Shown one piece after another: positions 51,448 through 52,500 of a stretch of 52,500 nucleotides of DNA (position 1 is its first letter; every line of letters starts with the position of its first letter). The notes under the pieces were generated by a model, which was given only the letters and a program-made list of their open reading frames with translations, was not told the origin of the DNA and ran no database searches. The stretch lies in assembly GCA_905221605.1 (NCBI GenBank), contig CAJNDS010002104.1, forward strand, positions 1-52,500, in the 5' to 3' direction. The stretch is from Symbiodinium natans. Lineage: Eukaryota; Sar; Dinophyceae; Suessiales; Symbiodiniaceae. Position numbers and translations under genes: made by a program.

Positions 51448-51686
51448 CTTGGAGGTTCATAGTGCTTCTTAATCCAATTCGAATGGTTTAGGATTTGGGA
51501 TGATTAATCCAATTAGAATGGTTTAGGATTTAGGGTTTACGGTCTGGGGTCTAGGGTTTAGGGTACTTATTATCCAAGTATAACTGTACTTACAACCCAA
51601 TTATAACCTTATGAGGGCACGAAAGGGGCTCATAGTGGGCTATAAGTTGAGTTCTACCTGGTTAACAAGTACCATAAACCTCCAAG
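51448..51686. mobile_element. Foldback family D with degenerate telomeric insert
   Basis: CTTGGAGGTTCATAGTGCTT and AACAAGTACCATAAACCTCCAAG arms. Inside, AATCCAATT(C/A)GAATGGTTTAGGATT is duplicated and followed by TTTAGGG variants (51483-51565). Confidence 0.75.
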
Positions 51687-52214
51687 AATGTCCCTAAAAC
51701 CTAAACCCTAAACCCTAAACCCTCAACCCTAAATCTTGGGATGACCCATTGGGCAAGCCGGACCTTTCTTCGGGATGTGTCGAGGGTCCGCTTGAAAGAG
51801 TGTGCAAAACCCTAGAAGCCGTCAACTCTAAGCTCTCAACTTTAAAACCCGGGTTTAGGGTTTAGGGTTTAGGGTTTAGGGTTTAGGGTTTAGGGTTTAG
51901 GGTTCCCTAAGCCCTTAAAACTATTCGAAACCGTCAACTCGAAATCCTGAACTTTAAAAAATGCTACAGCCATTCTGTATACCCTATACTTCCGAATAGT
52001 TAGGTTACTAGAGCCCTGAAGGGCTCAAGTATGACATCCCTGCAAGTAGAGGGTTCAGCCCTAAACCCTAAACCCTAAACCCTAAACCCTAAACTCTAAA
52101 CCCTGAACCCTAATGGGTATAGGCTTTTGACGCAGACAAGACGCGGCTGGCATCGCGCAGTCGCCCTGGGTCCGGCTGTTGGGGGATTTCGGCGCCGGGG
52201 GCCGTTTTGGGGAT

Positions 52215-52290
52215 TTAGGGTTTAGGGTTTAGGGTTTAGGGTTTAGGGTTTAGGGTTTAGGGTTTAGGGTTTAGGGTTTAGGGTTTAGGG
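52215..52290 (+). repeat. TTTAGGG array
   Basis: About 11 perfect units. Confidence 0.95.
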
Positions 52291-52500
52291 TCCCTTTAAG
52301 GGGATTCTATTCGATGTGGGGTAAAAAAAGGGGGGTGCCCCCTATTTTGGGAAGGACCCATGTGGGAAACTTAGGGAACAGGTTCACGGTTCCAGGATGG
52401 CCCTGAGAAAACTCTCTGGGAAACACATTCTTCATTACCAGCCTCTTGAGCCCAATAAGGGATCCCTAAACCCTAAACCGTAATCCCTAAACCCTAAACC

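Noticed and set aside
1-52500. Window as a true chromosome end
   Set aside because: Telomere units occur as many short blocks in both orientations with exons between them; no long terminal array is present.

Overview
This is nuclear DNA from an intron-rich microbial eukaryote, most likely a dinoflagellate. The pointers are plant/alveolate-type telomere repeats (TTTAGGG/CCCTAAA) scattered through most of the window in more than 100 interstitial blocks, GC-rich third codon positions, short exons, introns that can use GC or GA donors as well as GT, and inverted-repeat elements sitting exactly at intron boundaries. The species is an inference; no rRNA, tRNA, plastid or bacterial-type gene was seen.

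Layout. (1) Positions 1 to about 21.4 kb: many short exons, nearly all on the + strand, separated by introns made largely of telomere-like repeats, foldback elements and low-complexity tracts. The best phase-tested chains are 5694-6251, 6638-6985, 8521-9330 and 21066-21365, the last with a stop. (2) About 21.9-30.6 kb: a gene-poor block of nested satellites (a 234-bp unit with a 9-bp sub-repeat, a palindromic GC-rich cassette, a telomere-like/GCTCCTAAG composite, a 40-bp unit with a CTCGAG core) followed by two long polypyrimidine tracts. (3) About 31.3-45.2 kb: mainly - strand exons. Three genes have resolved 3' ends: an ARS2/SERRATE-like zinc-finger protein (stop at 31325), an unidentified gene (stop at 40571) and a second unidentified gene (stop at 44859). 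The + and - gene sets therefore converge on the satellite block. (4) About 50.0-51.3 kb: a + strand chain of four exons with matching phases across three introns, each of which contains a foldback element.

The unifying feature is a set of at least nine families of short (about 50-230 bp) foldback elements, labelled A to I here. Several coincide with introns. In about ten copies the apex of the hairpin is replaced by a (TTTAGGG)n or (CCCTAAA)n block, while sister copies show the uninterrupted apex. Telomere-like repeats also appear to supply splice acceptors (TTTAG|) and to form most of some 46-78 nt introns.

Exon coordinates come from reading splice sites and phases by eye. Because codon bias keeps antisense frames open, exons without a phase-tested partner carry low confidence. 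Stretches over 300 bases not listed below (for example 27530-27830, 28090-29950, 43.3-43.9 kb, 46.9-47.7 kb, 48.4-49.9 kb) hold only simple or degenerate telomere-like repeats and unassigned unique sequence.
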